This document shows, piece after piece, positions 52,915 to 61,919 of a stretch of DNA of 64,000 nt. This stretch comes from JAOPZW01 sp963835295. Its GTDB lineage: Bacteria > Actinomycetota > Thermoleophilia > Solirubrobacterales > Solirubrobacteraceae. The stretch covers positions 1 to 64,000 of the forward strand of contig CAWIEX010000011.1 in NCBI GenBank assembly GCA_963835295.1, written 5' to 3'. Under the pieces are notes generated by a model. It did no database searches. It had not been told where the DNA came from and worked only from the letters and a program-made list of their open reading frames with translations. The first letter of the stretch is position 1; every line of letters starts with the position of its first letter. The position numbers and the translations under genes are program-made.

Positions 52915-53694
52915 ATGAGCCTCGTCCAGACCGAAGACCGCGGCCCCGTGCGCCACCTCGTCCTCAACCGCCCGGAGAAGCGCAACGCGCTCAACGACGA
53001 GCTGATCCTCGCGATCCGCGAGGCCGCCGCGGCGGCCGCCGTCGACCGCGAGGTGCTCTGCGTCGTGGTGCGCGGCGCGGGCGCGATGTTCTCCGCGGGC
53101 ATGGACTTCGGCGGCCTGGCGGCGCTGGCGGCCGATCCCGGGCGCCTGCGCGAGTTCCGCCGCCCGATCCTCGAGACCTGGAGCCTGCTGGAGGAGATGG
53201 CCAAGCCGACCATCTGCCAGGTCCACGGCGCGTGCATCGGCGGTGCGCTGGAGCTCGCGCTGGCCTGCGACCTGCGCGTGATGGCCGCCGATGCGCTCAT
53301 CGGCATGCCCGAGACGCGCGTCGGCCTCATCCCCGACGTCGGCGGCTCGTCGCGGCTGCCCGCGGTCGTCGGCCTGGGCCGCGCCAAGGAGCTCGTGATG
53401 ACCGGGCGCATGATCGACGGCACGGAGGCCGAGCGCATCGGCCTGGTCAACCGCGTGGCGCCCGCCGACGAGCTCGACACGGCCACCGCCGCGCTGGTCG
53501 GCGAGCTCCTGGCCTGCGCGCCGGTGGCCGTCGGGCACGTCAAGCGCGTGCTGGACGCCGCGGCCAAGCCCGCGCTGGCCGCCACCCTCGAGCACGAGGT
53601 CGCCGTCCAGGAGCTGTGCGCGCGCACCGAGGACTTCGCCGAGGGGACGCGGGCCTTCGCGCAGAAGCGCCAGCCGGAGTTCAGCGGGCGCTGA
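52915..53694 (+). CDS. Enoyl-CoA hydratase/isomerase family protein
   Basis: 259 aa from ATG 52915. Crotonase fold with LVLNRPEKRNALNDEL, the oxyanion strand GAGAMFSAGMDFGGL and the second glycine site CIGGALELALACDLRV. One catalytic glutamate is present (GMPETRVGLIPDVGG, with E in the usual second position). It may hydrate methylglutaconyl-CoA, given its neighbours, but could serve other enoyl-CoA esters. Confidence 0.9.
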   Translation: MSLVQTEDRGPVRHLVLNRPEKRNALNDELILAIREAAAAAAVDREVLCVVVRGAGAMFSAGMDFGGLAALAADPGRLREFRRPILETWSLLEEMAKPTICQVHGACIGGALELALACDLRVMAADALIGMPETRVGLIPDVGGSSRLPAVVGLGRAKELVMTGRMIDGTEAERIGLVNRVAPADELDTATAALVGELLACAPVAVGHVKRVLDAAAKPALAATLEHEVAVQELCARTEDFAEGTRAFAQKRQPEFSGR

Positions 53695-53699
53695 GGGCG

Positions 53700-53867
53700 C
53701 TACTCGGGGCGCGCCGCGGGCGCGTCGCCGATGACCTGAGCCAGGCGCTCGCGGCGCGCGGCGCCGAGCGCTTCGAGCTCGGCCAGCCGCTCCTTGTTGC
53801 CACGGCGCAGCTCGGCCCCGCGGTCGGGCGCCAGCAGGTCGTACATGTCGCGGATGGCCTCCATCAT
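53700..53867 (-). CDS. Small charged helical protein, uncertain
   Basis: 55 aa from ATG 53867 (ATG 53864 also possible), MMEAIRDMYDLLAPDRGAEL followed by RRGNKERLAELEAL. The sequence looks protein-like and fills the gap between the enoyl-CoA hydratase and the rhodanese gene, same strand as the latter. No family recognised and no strong ribosome site. Confidence 0.4.
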   Translation of the reverse strand: MMEAIRDMYDLLAPDRGAELRRGNKERLAELEALGAARRERLAQVIGDAPAARPE

Positions 53868-53925
53868 GCCTCTGGAGGTGGTGATCGGACGCCGCGAGCG
53901 CAGGTTGAAGCGACTGGTGTAGTGC

Positions 53926-54318
53926 TCAGCCGTCGGGCTCGAGGGGCTCGACCGGCAGCCCGGCCGCGCGCCAGGCCTGAAAGCCGCCGTCGAGGTCCGT
54001 CGCCCGGTCGTGCCCGAGCTCGTGGAGCGTCGCGGCGGCGAGGCTCGACTGGAAGCCCGCGTCGCACATGACGATCAGCGGGCGCCCCGGATCGGCCAGG
54101 CGCTCGTCGCGGTCCGACCCGTCGGGGTCGCAGCGCCACTCGAGCACGTTGCGCGCGATGAACACGCTGCCGGGCACGACGCCGTCGCGCCGGCGCTGGC
54201 TCTCGGCCCGGATGTCGACCAGCACCGCCCCGGCGTCGATGGCCGCGCGCGCGGCCGCCGGATCGACGCGTCTCAGCCGCGCCCGGGCCTGCTCGAGGAG
54301 CTGGTCGATCCGGCTCAT
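53926..54318 (-). CDS. Rhodanese-domain protein
   Basis: 130 aa, single rhodanese fold: VLVDIRAESQRRRDGVVPGS, the active-site cysteine in VMCDAGFQSSLAA and LDGGFQAWRAAGLPVEP. It could transfer sulfur or act as a small binding module. Its start overlaps the stop of HMG-CoA lyase by 4 bp. Confidence 0.88.
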   Translation of the reverse strand: MSRIDQLLEQARARLRRVDPAAARAAIDAGAVLVDIRAESQRRRDGVVPGSVFIARNVLEWRCDPDGSDRDERLADPGRPLIVMCDAGFQSSLAAATLHELGHDRATDLDGGFQAWRAAGLPVEPLEPDG

Positions 54319-55256
54319 GAGGACTCCCTCCAGTCGACCGCTCCGGCCACCAGCGTGTGGCTGCCCAGCGGGCGGCCGAGCACGTCGCGGGCGGCGCGCG
54401 CGGCCTCCAGCAGCGCCTCGAGGTCGACGCCGGTCTCGATGCCCATCTCGTGGAGCATGGAGACGAGGTCCTCGGTGGCGATGTTGCCGGTGGCGCCCGC
54501 TGGCACCGGGCAGCCGCCCAGCTCGCCGAAGGAGGACTCGAAGGAGTCGATGCCCACCTCGAGCGCGGCGAGCACGTTGGCCAGGCCCTGACCGCGGGTG
54601 TTGTGGAAGTGCGCGGTGAGCTCGACGTGGTGATCGAGGACGGCGCGCGCCTGCTCGAAGAAGGCGCGCACCTGCAGCGGGTTGGCCATCCCCGTGGTGT
54701 CGCCGAAGCCGACCTCCTGCGCACCGGCGCGCGCGAGCCGGCCGGCGATCTCGAGCACCCGCTCCGGCGCGACGTGGCCCTCATAGGGGCAGCCGAAGGC
54801 CACCGAGATGACCGCCTCGCAGCGCAGTCCCTCGTCGCGGGCGTGGCCGAGCACGCGCTCGAGGCCGACCAGCGATTCGCGGATCGAGCGGTTGACGTTC
54901 TTGCGGTTGTGGGTCTCCGAGGCCGACAGGAAGACGTTGATCTCCTGAAAGCGCCCGTGATTGACGAGCGCGTTCTGCAGCCCGCGCTCGTTGGGGATCA
55001 GCACGGAGACCGAGACGTCGTCGGGACGGTCGATGCGGGCCAGGACCTCGTCGGCGTCGGCCAGCTGGGGGATGACGTCGGCGCGCACGAAGCTCGTCGC
55101 CTCGATGCGCCGCAGGCCGGTGCGCATGAGCGCATCGATGAGCGTGACCTTGTCGTCGGTGGCGACGACCTCCGGCTCGTTCTGGAAGCCGTCGCGAGGA
55201 CCGACCTCGCGGATGCGCACGCTGTGTGGAAGGTCTGACACCGCAACCGTGAACAT
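54315..55256 (-). CDS. Hydroxymethylglutaryl-CoA lyase
   Basis: 313 aa from ATG 55256; GTG 55241 is also possible. HMGL-like TIM barrel: REVGPRDGFQNEP with the metal/active-site R and D, EATSFVRADVIPQLAD, VSVAFGCPYEG, GFGDTTGMANP and the active-site cysteine loop GELGGCPVPAGATGN. It cleaves HMG-CoA to acetoacetate and acetyl-CoA; acetoacetyl-CoA synthetase in the same region could use the product. The start overlaps the divergent F420:NADP oxidoreductase gene. Confidence 0.93.
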   Translation of the reverse strand: MFTVAVSDLPHSVRIREVGPRDGFQNEPEVVATDDKVTLIDALMRTGLRRIEATSFVRADVIPQLADADEVLARIDRPDDVSVSVLIPNERGLQNALVNHGRFQEINVFLSASETHNRKNVNRSIRESLVGLERVLGHARDEGLRCEAVISVAFGCPYEGHVAPERVLEIAGRLARAGAQEVGFGDTTGMANPLQVRAFFEQARAVLDHHVELTAHFHNTRGQGLANVLAALEVGIDSFESSFGELGGCPVPAGATGNIATEDLVSMLHEMGIETGVDLEALLEAARAARDVLGRPLGSHTLVAGAVDWRESS

Positions 55257-55935
55257 ATACTCGCCGCCCTTGAGCGAGCCCATTGCCATCATCGGGGCCT
55301 CCGGTGCGCTCGGCTTCGGCCTGACGCTGCGCTGGGGCCGCGCCGGCGTGCCCATCGTGCTCGGCTCGCGCGACGCGGGCCGGGCCGTCGAGGCCGCCGA
55401 GCGCGCCCACGCCGGCGTTCCCGACGGCCACTTCGAGGGCTTCGAGAACGCCGAGGCGGCGGCGAAGGCCGAGGTCGTCGTGCTCTGCGTGCCCTTCCGC
55501 AACCAGTCCGAGACGCTGACCAACCTCAAGGGCGCGCTGCGCGAGGGCCAGCTCGTCGTCGACGCCACCGTCCCGCTGGCCGCTGCGGTCAGCGGCCGGG
55601 CCACGCGCATGCTCGGCGTGTGGCAGGGCTCGGCCGCCCAGCAGGCCCAGGAGATGGTCCCCGACGGCGTGCGGGTGGTCAGCGCGCTGCAGACGGTGAG
55701 CGCCGCGACGTGCGGCGACCTCGAGCATCAGCTCGACGAGGACGTCCTCGTGTGCGGCAACCATCGCGACGACAAGGATCGCGTGATCGGCCTGATCGAC
55801 CTCATCGAGGGCCTGCGCGGCGTCGACGCCGGGCGCCTGGAGATGGCGCGCATCGCCGAGTCGCTGACCGCCCTGCTGATCTCGATCAACGTGCGCCACA
55901 AGACGCACGCCGGGATCAAGATCACCGGAGTGTGA
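55249..55935 (+). CDS. F420:NADP(+) oxidoreductase
   Basis: 228 aa from GTG 55249; TTG 55270 would be a shorter start that avoids the overlap. The Rossmann motif IAIIGASGALGFGL, NADP-type GSRDAGRA, and VLCVPFRNQSETL followed by LVVDATVPL are those of NADPH-dependent F420 reductases. It moves hydride between F420 and NADP. It lies 4 bp before cofD and so heads the F420 biosynthesis genes. Confidence 0.9.
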   Translation: MNIYSPPLSEPIAIIGASGALGFGLTLRWGRAGVPIVLGSRDAGRAVEAAERAHAGVPDGHFEGFENAEAAAKAEVVVLCVPFRNQSETLTNLKGALREGQLVVDATVPLAAAVSGRATRMLGVWQGSAAQQAQEMVPDGVRVVSALQTVSAATCGDLEHQLDEDVLVCGNHRDDKDRVIGLIDLIEGLRGVDAGRLEMARIAESLTALLISINVRHKTHAGIKITGV

Positions 55936-55939
55936 CGCC

Positions 55940-56842
55940 GTGGTCGTCGTCCTCGCCGGCGGCACGGGCGGCGCCAAGCTCGCCCGCGGGATGCTCGACG
56001 TGGTCGGCGACGAGCTCGTGGTGGTGGCCAACACCGCCGACGACGTCGAGATCTACGGCGCCTACGTGTGCCCGGATCCGGACCTGTGCGCCTTCTGGCT
56101 GGCCGACCGCATCGACGAGCGCGGCTGGGGCCTTCGCGGCGACACCTTCAACGCGATGGCGCAGCTGCGCGAGCTCGGCGTCGACGTCTGGTTCAACCTC
56201 GGCGATCGCGACCTGGCCATCGGCCTGCGCCGCGCGCAGCGCCTCGCCGAGGGCGCGACGCTCACCGAGGCCATCGGCGAGCTCACGCGCGGCCTCGGGC
56301 TGGGCGCGCGCGTCCTGCCGATGGCCGACCAGCCGGTGCGCACCCGCGTCCTCGCCCGCGGGCGCTGGGTGCCCTTCCAGGAGTTCATGATCCGCGAGCG
56401 CGGCGAGGGCCCGGTCGACGGCGTCGAGCTCCAGGGCGTCGAGGCGGCGCACGCCCCGCAACCCGTGCTCGACGCGATCGCCGGCGCGCGCGCCGTGATC
56501 CTCGGGCCGTCGAACCCGGTCATCTCGGTGCGCACGATCCTCGAGGTGCCCGGCATCAGCGACGCGGTGCGCGCGACCGCGGCGCCGGTCGTCGCCGTCT
56601 CCCCGATCGTCGGCGGCGAGGTGCTCAAGGGGCCGACCGAGGCCTTCATGACGTGGGCCGGCCTCCCCGCGAGCGCGGCGGGGACCGCGCTCGCCTACGA
56701 CGGCCTCCTCGACGGGATGGTGGCCGACGAGCAGGTCGACGACCTGCCCACGCTGCAGGCCGACACGCTCATGGCCGACGCCGCCGCGCGCCGCCGCGTG
56801 GCCGAGGACGTCCTGCGCTTCGCGGAGAGTCTGCGGGCATGA
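55940..56842 (+). CDS. cofD: CofD: 2-phospho-L-lactate/PEP transferase of F420 synthesis
   Basis: 300 aa, GTG start. Begins VVVLAGGTGGAKLARGMLD, has VANTADDVEIYGAYVCPDPD and GPSNPVISVRTIL, then PIVGGEVLKGPTEAFM, all typical of CofD/FbiA. It transfers the Fo moiety of the FbiC product onto the CofC-activated three-carbon unit to form (dehydro-)F420-0. Coupled to cofC by an ATGA overlap. Confidence 0.95.
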   Translation: MVVVLAGGTGGAKLARGMLDVVGDELVVVANTADDVEIYGAYVCPDPDLCAFWLADRIDERGWGLRGDTFNAMAQLRELGVDVWFNLGDRDLAIGLRRAQRLAEGATLTEAIGELTRGLGLGARVLPMADQPVRTRVLARGRWVPFQEFMIRERGEGPVDGVELQGVEAAHAPQPVLDAIAGARAVILGPSNPVISVRTILEVPGISDAVRATAAPVVAVSPIVGGEVLKGPTEAFMTWAGLPASAAGTALAYDGLLDGMVADEQVDDLPTLQADTLMADAAARRRVAEDVLRFAESLRA

Positions 56843-57507
56843 GGACGTGCGCCGTGCTGCCGGTCAAGCGCTTCGATGACGCCAAGCAGCGCCTGGACAA
56901 GGCGCTCAACGCCGGCACCCGCCGGGCGCTGGCCGAGGCCATGGTCAGCGACGTGCTCCACGCGCTGCGTCGGTCCGAGCGGATCGACAAGGTCATCGTC
57001 GTCACCGGCGAGAACGGCGCCGAGGCGCTGGCCCGCGCCTACGACGCCGAGTCGATCGGCGACGACGATCGCGGCCACTCGCACGCGGCGCGCGCCGGCG
57101 TCGACTGGGCGCTCGAGCGCGACTACGCCCGCGTCCTGCTCGTCCCCGGCGACTGCCCGGCGCTCGACCCGCGCGAGGTCGACGAGCTGGTGGCCGGCGC
57201 AATGAGCGCGCCCGACGTCGTCATCGTCCCCGACCGCCACGGCACCGGCACCAACGCGTTGCTGCTGGCGCCGCCCGACGCCATCGCCCCGAGCTTCGGC
57301 CCGGGCAGCCGCGAGCGCCACGAGCAGGCCGCCGGCGCCAGCGGCGCGCGCTGGCGCGTGGCCGAGCCGCGCTCGCTCGTGCTCGACGTCGACACCGCGG
57401 ACGACCTCGCGGTCCTGCGCGCGGCGCTCGACGCGCGCACCGGCGGCGCGGCGCACACGCGCGGGCTGCTGGCGCGGCTCGACCGCCACCCTCCTCGGCA
57501 CCGGTGA
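56839..57507 (+). CDS. cofC: CofC: 2-phospho-L-lactate/PEP guanylyltransferase
   Basis: 222 aa. GT-A-like nucleotidyltransferase with VLPVKRFDDAKQRLDKAL, VVTGENG, LLVPGDCPALDP and VPDRHGTGTNALLLAPP. It activates phosphoenolpyruvate or phospholactate with GTP for CofD. Second gene of the cofD-cofC-cofE operon. Confidence 0.94.
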   Translation: MRTCAVLPVKRFDDAKQRLDKALNAGTRRALAEAMVSDVLHALRRSERIDKVIVVTGENGAEALARAYDAESIGDDDRGHSHAARAGVDWALERDYARVLLVPGDCPALDPREVDELVAGAMSAPDVVIVPDRHGTGTNALLLAPPDAIAPSFGPGSRERHEQAAGASGARWRVAEPRSLVLDVDTADDLAVLRAALDARTGGAAHTRGLLARLDRHPPRHR

Positions 57508-57538
57508 AGGGCACGCCACCGCCCGGAGGGGGGACCCC

Positions 57539-58279
57539 GTGGGCCTGACCGGCGGCCTGCGCGCGTGGGCACTCGAGGGCCTGCCCGAGGTGCGCGCGGG
57601 CGACGACCTGGCCGCCCTGCTGCACGACGGCGGCTACGAGCGCGGCGACGTGCTCGTCGTCGCCCACAAGGTCGTCTCCAAGGCCGAGGGCGCGCTGCGG
57701 GCGCTCGAAGACGTCGTCGTGAGCGAGCGCGCGCGGGAGCTCGCGCGCGAGCACGCCAAGGACCCGCGCCACGTGCAGGTCATCCTCGACGAGTCCGCGG
57801 CCGTGGTGCGCGCCCGGCGTGGCGTGCTCATCTGCCGCACGCATCACGGCTTCGTGTGCGCCAACGCGGGCGTCGACACCTCCAACGCGCCCGAGGACGG
57901 CGCGCTCGTCCTCCTGCCGCGCGACCCCGACGCGAGCGCCCGCGCGCTGCGCGCCGCCCTGCCGCATCGCCCGGCCGTGGTCATCGCCGACTCCTTCGGC
58001 CGCGCCTGGCGCCACGGGCAGTGCGACGTGGCCATCGGCATCGCCGGCCTCACCGCCCTGGACGACTGGCGCGGGCGCCGCGACGCGCGCGGCCTCGAGC
58101 TGCGCGCCACCGCCATCGCCGTCGCCGACGAGGCGGCGGCCGCCGCCGACCTGGTGCGCGACAAGGCCTCGCGCCACCCGGCGGTGGTGGTGCGCGGGCT
58201 CGCGCGCTTCGTCGCCGACGACGACGGGCCCGGCGCCGCCGCCCTCGTGCGCTCGCTGGACGAGGACCTGTTCCAGTAA
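57539..58279 (+). CDS. cofE: CofE: F420-0:gamma-glutamyl ligase
   Basis: 246 aa, GTG 57539 after a GGAGGGGGG ribosome site. Motifs LVVAHKVVSKAEGA, GFVCANAGVDTSN, VVIADSFGRAWRHGQ and DEAAAAADLVRDKA identify CofE. It adds glutamates to F420-0. Unlike mycobacterial FbiB there is no C-terminal FMN reductase domain (the protein ends at residue 246), so dehydro-F420-0 reduction must be done elsewhere or the route is different. Confidence 0.95.
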   Translation: MGLTGGLRAWALEGLPEVRAGDDLAALLHDGGYERGDVLVVAHKVVSKAEGALRALEDVVVSERARELAREHAKDPRHVQVILDESAAVVRARRGVLICRTHHGFVCANAGVDTSNAPEDGALVLLPRDPDASARALRAALPHRPAVVIADSFGRAWRHGQCDVAIGIAGLTALDDWRGRRDARGLELRATAIAVADEAAAAADLVRDKASRHPAVVVRGLARFVADDDGPGAAALVRSLDEDLFQ

Positions 58280-58352
58280 GTCGCCCTCTTCGCCGCGCGC
58301 GGCATCGCCTCGTGGCACGGCGCCGGCGCGGCTCCCCGCCGGGCTAGGTGGG

Positions 58353-58823
58353 CTAGGAGCCGAGGCGCACGACGCGCTGGCGGCGCACGCCGCGCGGCGT
58401 CTGGACCTGGATCTCGTCGCCCGCGCGACTGCCCATCAGCGCCCTGGCCACCGGCGACTCGGCCGAGAGCTTGCCGGCCGACAGGTCGGCCTCCGTCGGC
58501 CCCACGAGCGTGTAGGTCGCCTCGCGGCCGGTCTCCTCGTCGGCCACGGTGACCGTCGTGCCGAAGCTCACGACGGTGGCGTCGGTCGGCTTGTCGACCA
58601 CGACCGCGTTGCGCAGGCGCTCGACCAGGCGCTTGATCTTGGTCTCCAGGTGAGCCTGGTCCTCTTTGGCGATGTGGTACTCGGCGTTCTCCTTGAGGTC
58701 GCCGAGCTCGCGCGCGGCCATGATGCGCCGCGCCATGTCGCGGCGCGCCTCGCCCTCGAGCAGCGCCAGCTCGGCCTTCAGGGCCTCGAGGCCCTCCGCG
58801 GTGATCGCCTCTCCATCGCTCAT
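58353..58823 (-). CDS. greA: Transcription elongation factor GreA
   Basis: 156 aa, the usual size. The N-terminal coiled coil keeps the tip acids in ARELGDLKENAEYHIAKEDQ, and the C-terminal FKBP-like domain ends with SPVARALMGSRAGDEIQV. It rescues backtracked RNA polymerase by stimulating transcript cleavage. Convergent with cofE and 4 bp downstream of the LLM oxidoreductase on the same strand. Confidence 0.96.
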   Translation of the reverse strand: MSDGEAITAEGLEALKAELALLEGEARRDMARRIMAARELGDLKENAEYHIAKEDQAHLETKIKRLVERLRNAVVVDKPTDATVVSFGTTVTVADEETGREATYTLVGPTEADLSAGKLSAESPVARALMGSRAGDEIQVQTPRGVRRQRVVRLGS

Positions 58824-58827
58824 CCGG

Positions 58828-59643
58828 TCATTGTGGCGGGCCGGCCGCCGCGGCGTCCCGCACGTCGGCCAGCCGCGGGCGCTCGCCGAAGCCCTGCAGC
58901 CACCAGGTGGCCCCCGCCGCCCCGAGCTCGGCCAGGCGCTCGGCGTCGGCGCGCTCGTGGTTGACGAGCACGACGTCGAACGGCCCGGCGCCCGCGGGGC
59001 GGTGCTCGGCGACGATCTCGAGCAGCGTGCCCACGTCGTCCGCCGTCAGGGACTGGCTGTGGCTGACCGGGAAGGCGCCGTCGTAGCGGGCCGCGCGCAC
59101 GAGCGGGCGGCGGTTGGGCCACACGCAGCCCAGCCACACTGGCGGGCGCGGCTGCTGCAGGGGCGTCGGGCGCACGACGGCGTCGTCGAGCGCGAAGGCG
59201 GGGCCGTCGCGCGTCACTCTCTCGCCGCGCCACAGGTCGACCACCAGCCCGAGCGCCTCGTCGAGCAGGGCCGCGCGGGCGCGCGGGTCGCGCTCCTCGC
59301 CGAAGGCGCTCAGCTCGCGCCGACTGTCGCCGCCCAGGCCGGCCCCGAAGGTCATGCGCCCCCCGGAGAGGCGATCGAGGACGGCGACCTGGCGCGCGAC
59401 GTCCCACGGGCGCCGGCGCGCCAGCGGGGTGACCATCGCCCCCAGCCGCACGCGCTCGGTGGCCAGCGCGGCGGCGGTCAGCGCGATCCACGGATCGGCC
59501 ACGTCGAGGCCGTCGAAGGTCATGACGTGGTCCCAGACGAACAGGCCGTCCCAGCCGCTGGCCTCGGCCTGCGCGGCGACCGCGGCCAGCGCACGGACGT
59601 CCGACAGCTCGCCGAAGGGCGCGACGTAGAGGCCGCAGCGCAT
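58828..59643 (-). CDS. LLM-class F420-dependent oxidoreductase
   Basis: 271 aa from ATG 59643. TIM-barrel luciferase-like: GWDGLFVWDHV, RVRLGAMVTPLARRRPWDVARQVA in pieces, and GAGLGGDSRRELSAFGE. Members use F420 or FMN to reduce or oxidise small molecules. It follows FbiC by 2 bp, which favours F420 as the cofactor. Confidence 0.9.
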   Translation of the reverse strand: MRCGLYVAPFGELSDVRALAAVAAQAEASGWDGLFVWDHVMTFDGLDVADPWIALTAAALATERVRLGAMVTPLARRRPWDVARQVAVLDRLSGGRMTFGAGLGGDSRRELSAFGEERDPRARAALLDEALGLVVDLWRGERVTRDGPAFALDDAVVRPTPLQQPRPPVWLGCVWPNRRPLVRAARYDGAFPVSHSQSLTADDVGTLLEIVAEHRPAGAGPFDVVLVNHERADAERLAELGAAGATWWLQGFGERPRLADVRDAAAAGPPQ

Positions 59644-59645
59644 CG

Positions 59646-61856
59646 TCAGGCGGCCGCGGCGGCCACCGGCCAGGACCGGCGCACGTCGTAGAGCGTCGTG
59701 CGCTCGGCGGCCGGGCGACCGGCGGCGTGGGCGGCAGCGATGAGCTGCGGCGGGTCGAGGCGCACGCCGTGGTAGGAGCCGGCCAGGCGGCTGATGCTCT
59801 CCTCCATCAGGGTGCCGCCGAGGTCGTTGACGCCCCACGACAGCGACTCGGTCGCGACGTCGAGGCCCATCTTCACCCACGAGGCCTGCAGGCTCGGGAC
59901 GGTGCGCCCGAGCGCGAGGCGGAAGACCGCGGTGTGCTTGAGGTTCTCCTCGCGCGAGATCTCCTCGACCCCGTGCGTGCGCCCCAGCAGGGTGTGGAAG
60001 GGGATGAAGGAGAGCGGGACGAACTCGGTGATGCCGCCGGTGCGCTCCTGCAGCGCGCGCACGACGCGCATGTGCTCGGCCAGCTCCCAGGGCTCCTCGA
60101 TGTGGCCGAACATCACGGTGGCCGTCGAGCGCAGGCCGGCCGCGTGGCTGGCCTCGATGATCTCCACCCAGCGCGCGACGGGCAGCTTGTTGGGGCTGAT
60201 GCGCTCGCGCACCCCGTCGTGCAGGACCTCGGCGGCGGTGCCCGGCGTCGAGTCCAGGCCGGCGTCGCGCAGCCGCGCGAAGACCTCGGCGGGTGGCAAC
60301 CCGGAGATGTCGCACATGTGCGCGATCTCCATCGGGCTGTAGGCGTGGAGGTGCAGCTGCGGCGCGGTGTCCTTGACCAGGCGCAGCCAGAAGAGGTAGT
60401 CGTCGAGCGTCCAGTCGGGGTGGATGCCCGACTGCATGCAGATCTCGGTCGCCCCGTAGTCGACGGCCTCGTGCACGCGGCGCACGAACTCCTCGCGATC
60501 GTGCTGGTAGGCGTCGGGCGAGCGCTTGCCCTGCCCGAAGCCGCAGAACGCGCAGCCGACGATGCAGACGTTGGAGACGTTGATGTTGCGATTGACGACG
60601 AACGTCACCGTGTCGCCCGCCAGCTCGGCGCGCAGCTCGTCGGCGGCCTGGCGCAGGTCCTCGATCGCCTCGGGCCGCGTCTCGGCGAAGAGCGCCGTGA
60701 GCTCGTCCTCGGTCAGGCGCTCGCCGTCACGCCCGCGGGCGATGGCGCCCGGCACGAGGTCCGAGCGGATCGCGCGGGCCTCGGTCCGCCCCGACCCGCG
60801 GCGGGGGATGAAGCTCCAGTACCTCGTCTTGACCACGTCGAGCACGCCCTGCGCGACCCACTCCGGGTCGATGTAGCGCGCGTAGACGCACAGGCGCTCG
60901 GTCAGCGCGACGCCGTCCTGGGCCAGGCGCTTGCGGACCTGGTGCGGGGACGGGAAGGGATGCTCGGGCGAGATGTGGTCGCCGTTGGCGCTCAGGCCGC
61001 CGAGGTCCGTGGCGCCGGCGGCGACGAGCTCGGGCCACCAGTCGGCGAGGTTGGGCGGCACTTGGACGCCGACGTCGGGCATCAGCCGGTGCGTCTCGGC
61101 CACGAGGCGCTTCATGTCCTCGATCCCGACCGGCGTGGCCCACTCGGGCAGGTCACGGTGCGGCGCGTCGGACAGGCCGGTGCGCCAGAAGCGGTCGGCC
61201 GCGTCGGTGGCGATCGCGGCGGGCTCCTCGCCGTAGTAGCGCCGGTGCGGGACGAAGTTCTGCAGGATGACCTCCTGCAGGTGGCCGTGCTCGGCGTGCA
61301 CGGCGGCGAGGGCCTCGAGGGAGGCTATGCGGTCTTCCTCGGACTCGCCGATGCCGACGAGGATGCCGCTCGTGAACGGGATCCGCAGCTCGCCGGCGGC
61401 GCGGATGGTGGACAGGCGCTGGTCGGGGTGCTTGGTCGGCGAGCCCTGGTGCGCGGTGAGGTCGGGATTGACCGACTCGAGCATCAGCCCCTGCGAGGCG
61501 GTGACCTCGCGCAGGCGCCCGAGGTCCTCGCGCGAGAGGACGCCGAGATTGGTGTGGGGCAGCAGGCCGCGCTCGAGGCCCTGCTGGCAGGCCCACGCGA
61601 CGTAGGCCGTGAAGTCCTCGAAGCCCCACGCGCCGAGGCGCTCGCGCACGCCCGGGTGATGGTCGGGTGCCTCGCCCGTGAGGACGAGCAGCTCCTTGAC
61701 GCGCCGGCGCGCGGCGTCGTCGAGCAGCGCGGTCACCTCGTCGGGCGCGTGCAGGTGCGGACGGTGCGTGGCGAAGGCGCAGTACTTGCAGAAGCAGCGG
61801 CACGTGCGCGAGAGCGAGAGGGTGACGTTGCGCGAGAAGGTGACGCGGCGACGCAC
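59646..61856 (-). CDS. fbiC: FbiC: fused CofG-CofH Fo synthase
   Basis: 736 aa, GTG 61856. Two radical-SAM halves: CofG with C-x3-C-x2-C in CRCFCKYCAF (about 20-29) and CofH with CIVGCAFCGF (about 435). Also LTGEAPDHHP, NLGVL, VPPNLADWWPELV and GHIEEPWELAEHM. It joins 5-amino-6-ribitylaminouracil and tyrosine to make Fo, the chromophore of F420. The fusion is typical of actinobacteria. Operon with the LLM oxidoreductase and greA. Confidence 0.97.
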   Translation of the reverse strand: MRRRVTFSRNVTLSLSRTCRCFCKYCAFATHRPHLHAPDEVTALLDDAARRRVKELLVLTGEAPDHHPGVRERLGAWGFEDFTAYVAWACQQGLERGLLPHTNLGVLSREDLGRLREVTASQGLMLESVNPDLTAHQGSPTKHPDQRLSTIRAAGELRIPFTSGILVGIGESEEDRIASLEALAAVHAEHGHLQEVILQNFVPHRRYYGEEPAAIATDAADRFWRTGLSDAPHRDLPEWATPVGIEDMKRLVAETHRLMPDVGVQVPPNLADWWPELVAAGATDLGGLSANGDHISPEHPFPSPHQVRKRLAQDGVALTERLCVYARYIDPEWVAQGVLDVVKTRYWSFIPRRGSGRTEARAIRSDLVPGAIARGRDGERLTEDELTALFAETRPEAIEDLRQAADELRAELAGDTVTFVVNRNINVSNVCIVGCAFCGFGQGKRSPDAYQHDREEFVRRVHEAVDYGATEICMQSGIHPDWTLDDYLFWLRLVKDTAPQLHLHAYSPMEIAHMCDISGLPPAEVFARLRDAGLDSTPGTAAEVLHDGVRERISPNKLPVARWVEIIEASHAAGLRSTATVMFGHIEEPWELAEHMRVVRALQERTGGITEFVPLSFIPFHTLLGRTHGVEEISREENLKHTAVFRLALGRTVPSLQASWVKMGLDVATESLSWGVNDLGGTLMEESISRLAGSYHGVRLDPPQLIAAAHAAGRPAAERTTLYDVRRSWPVAAAAA

Positions 61857-61919
61857 CCGTCAGACCCTACAGGCGCGGCTGCGCCGGCTCGCGGCGGGGC
61901 CTGCCATGCTCCCGCGCCG

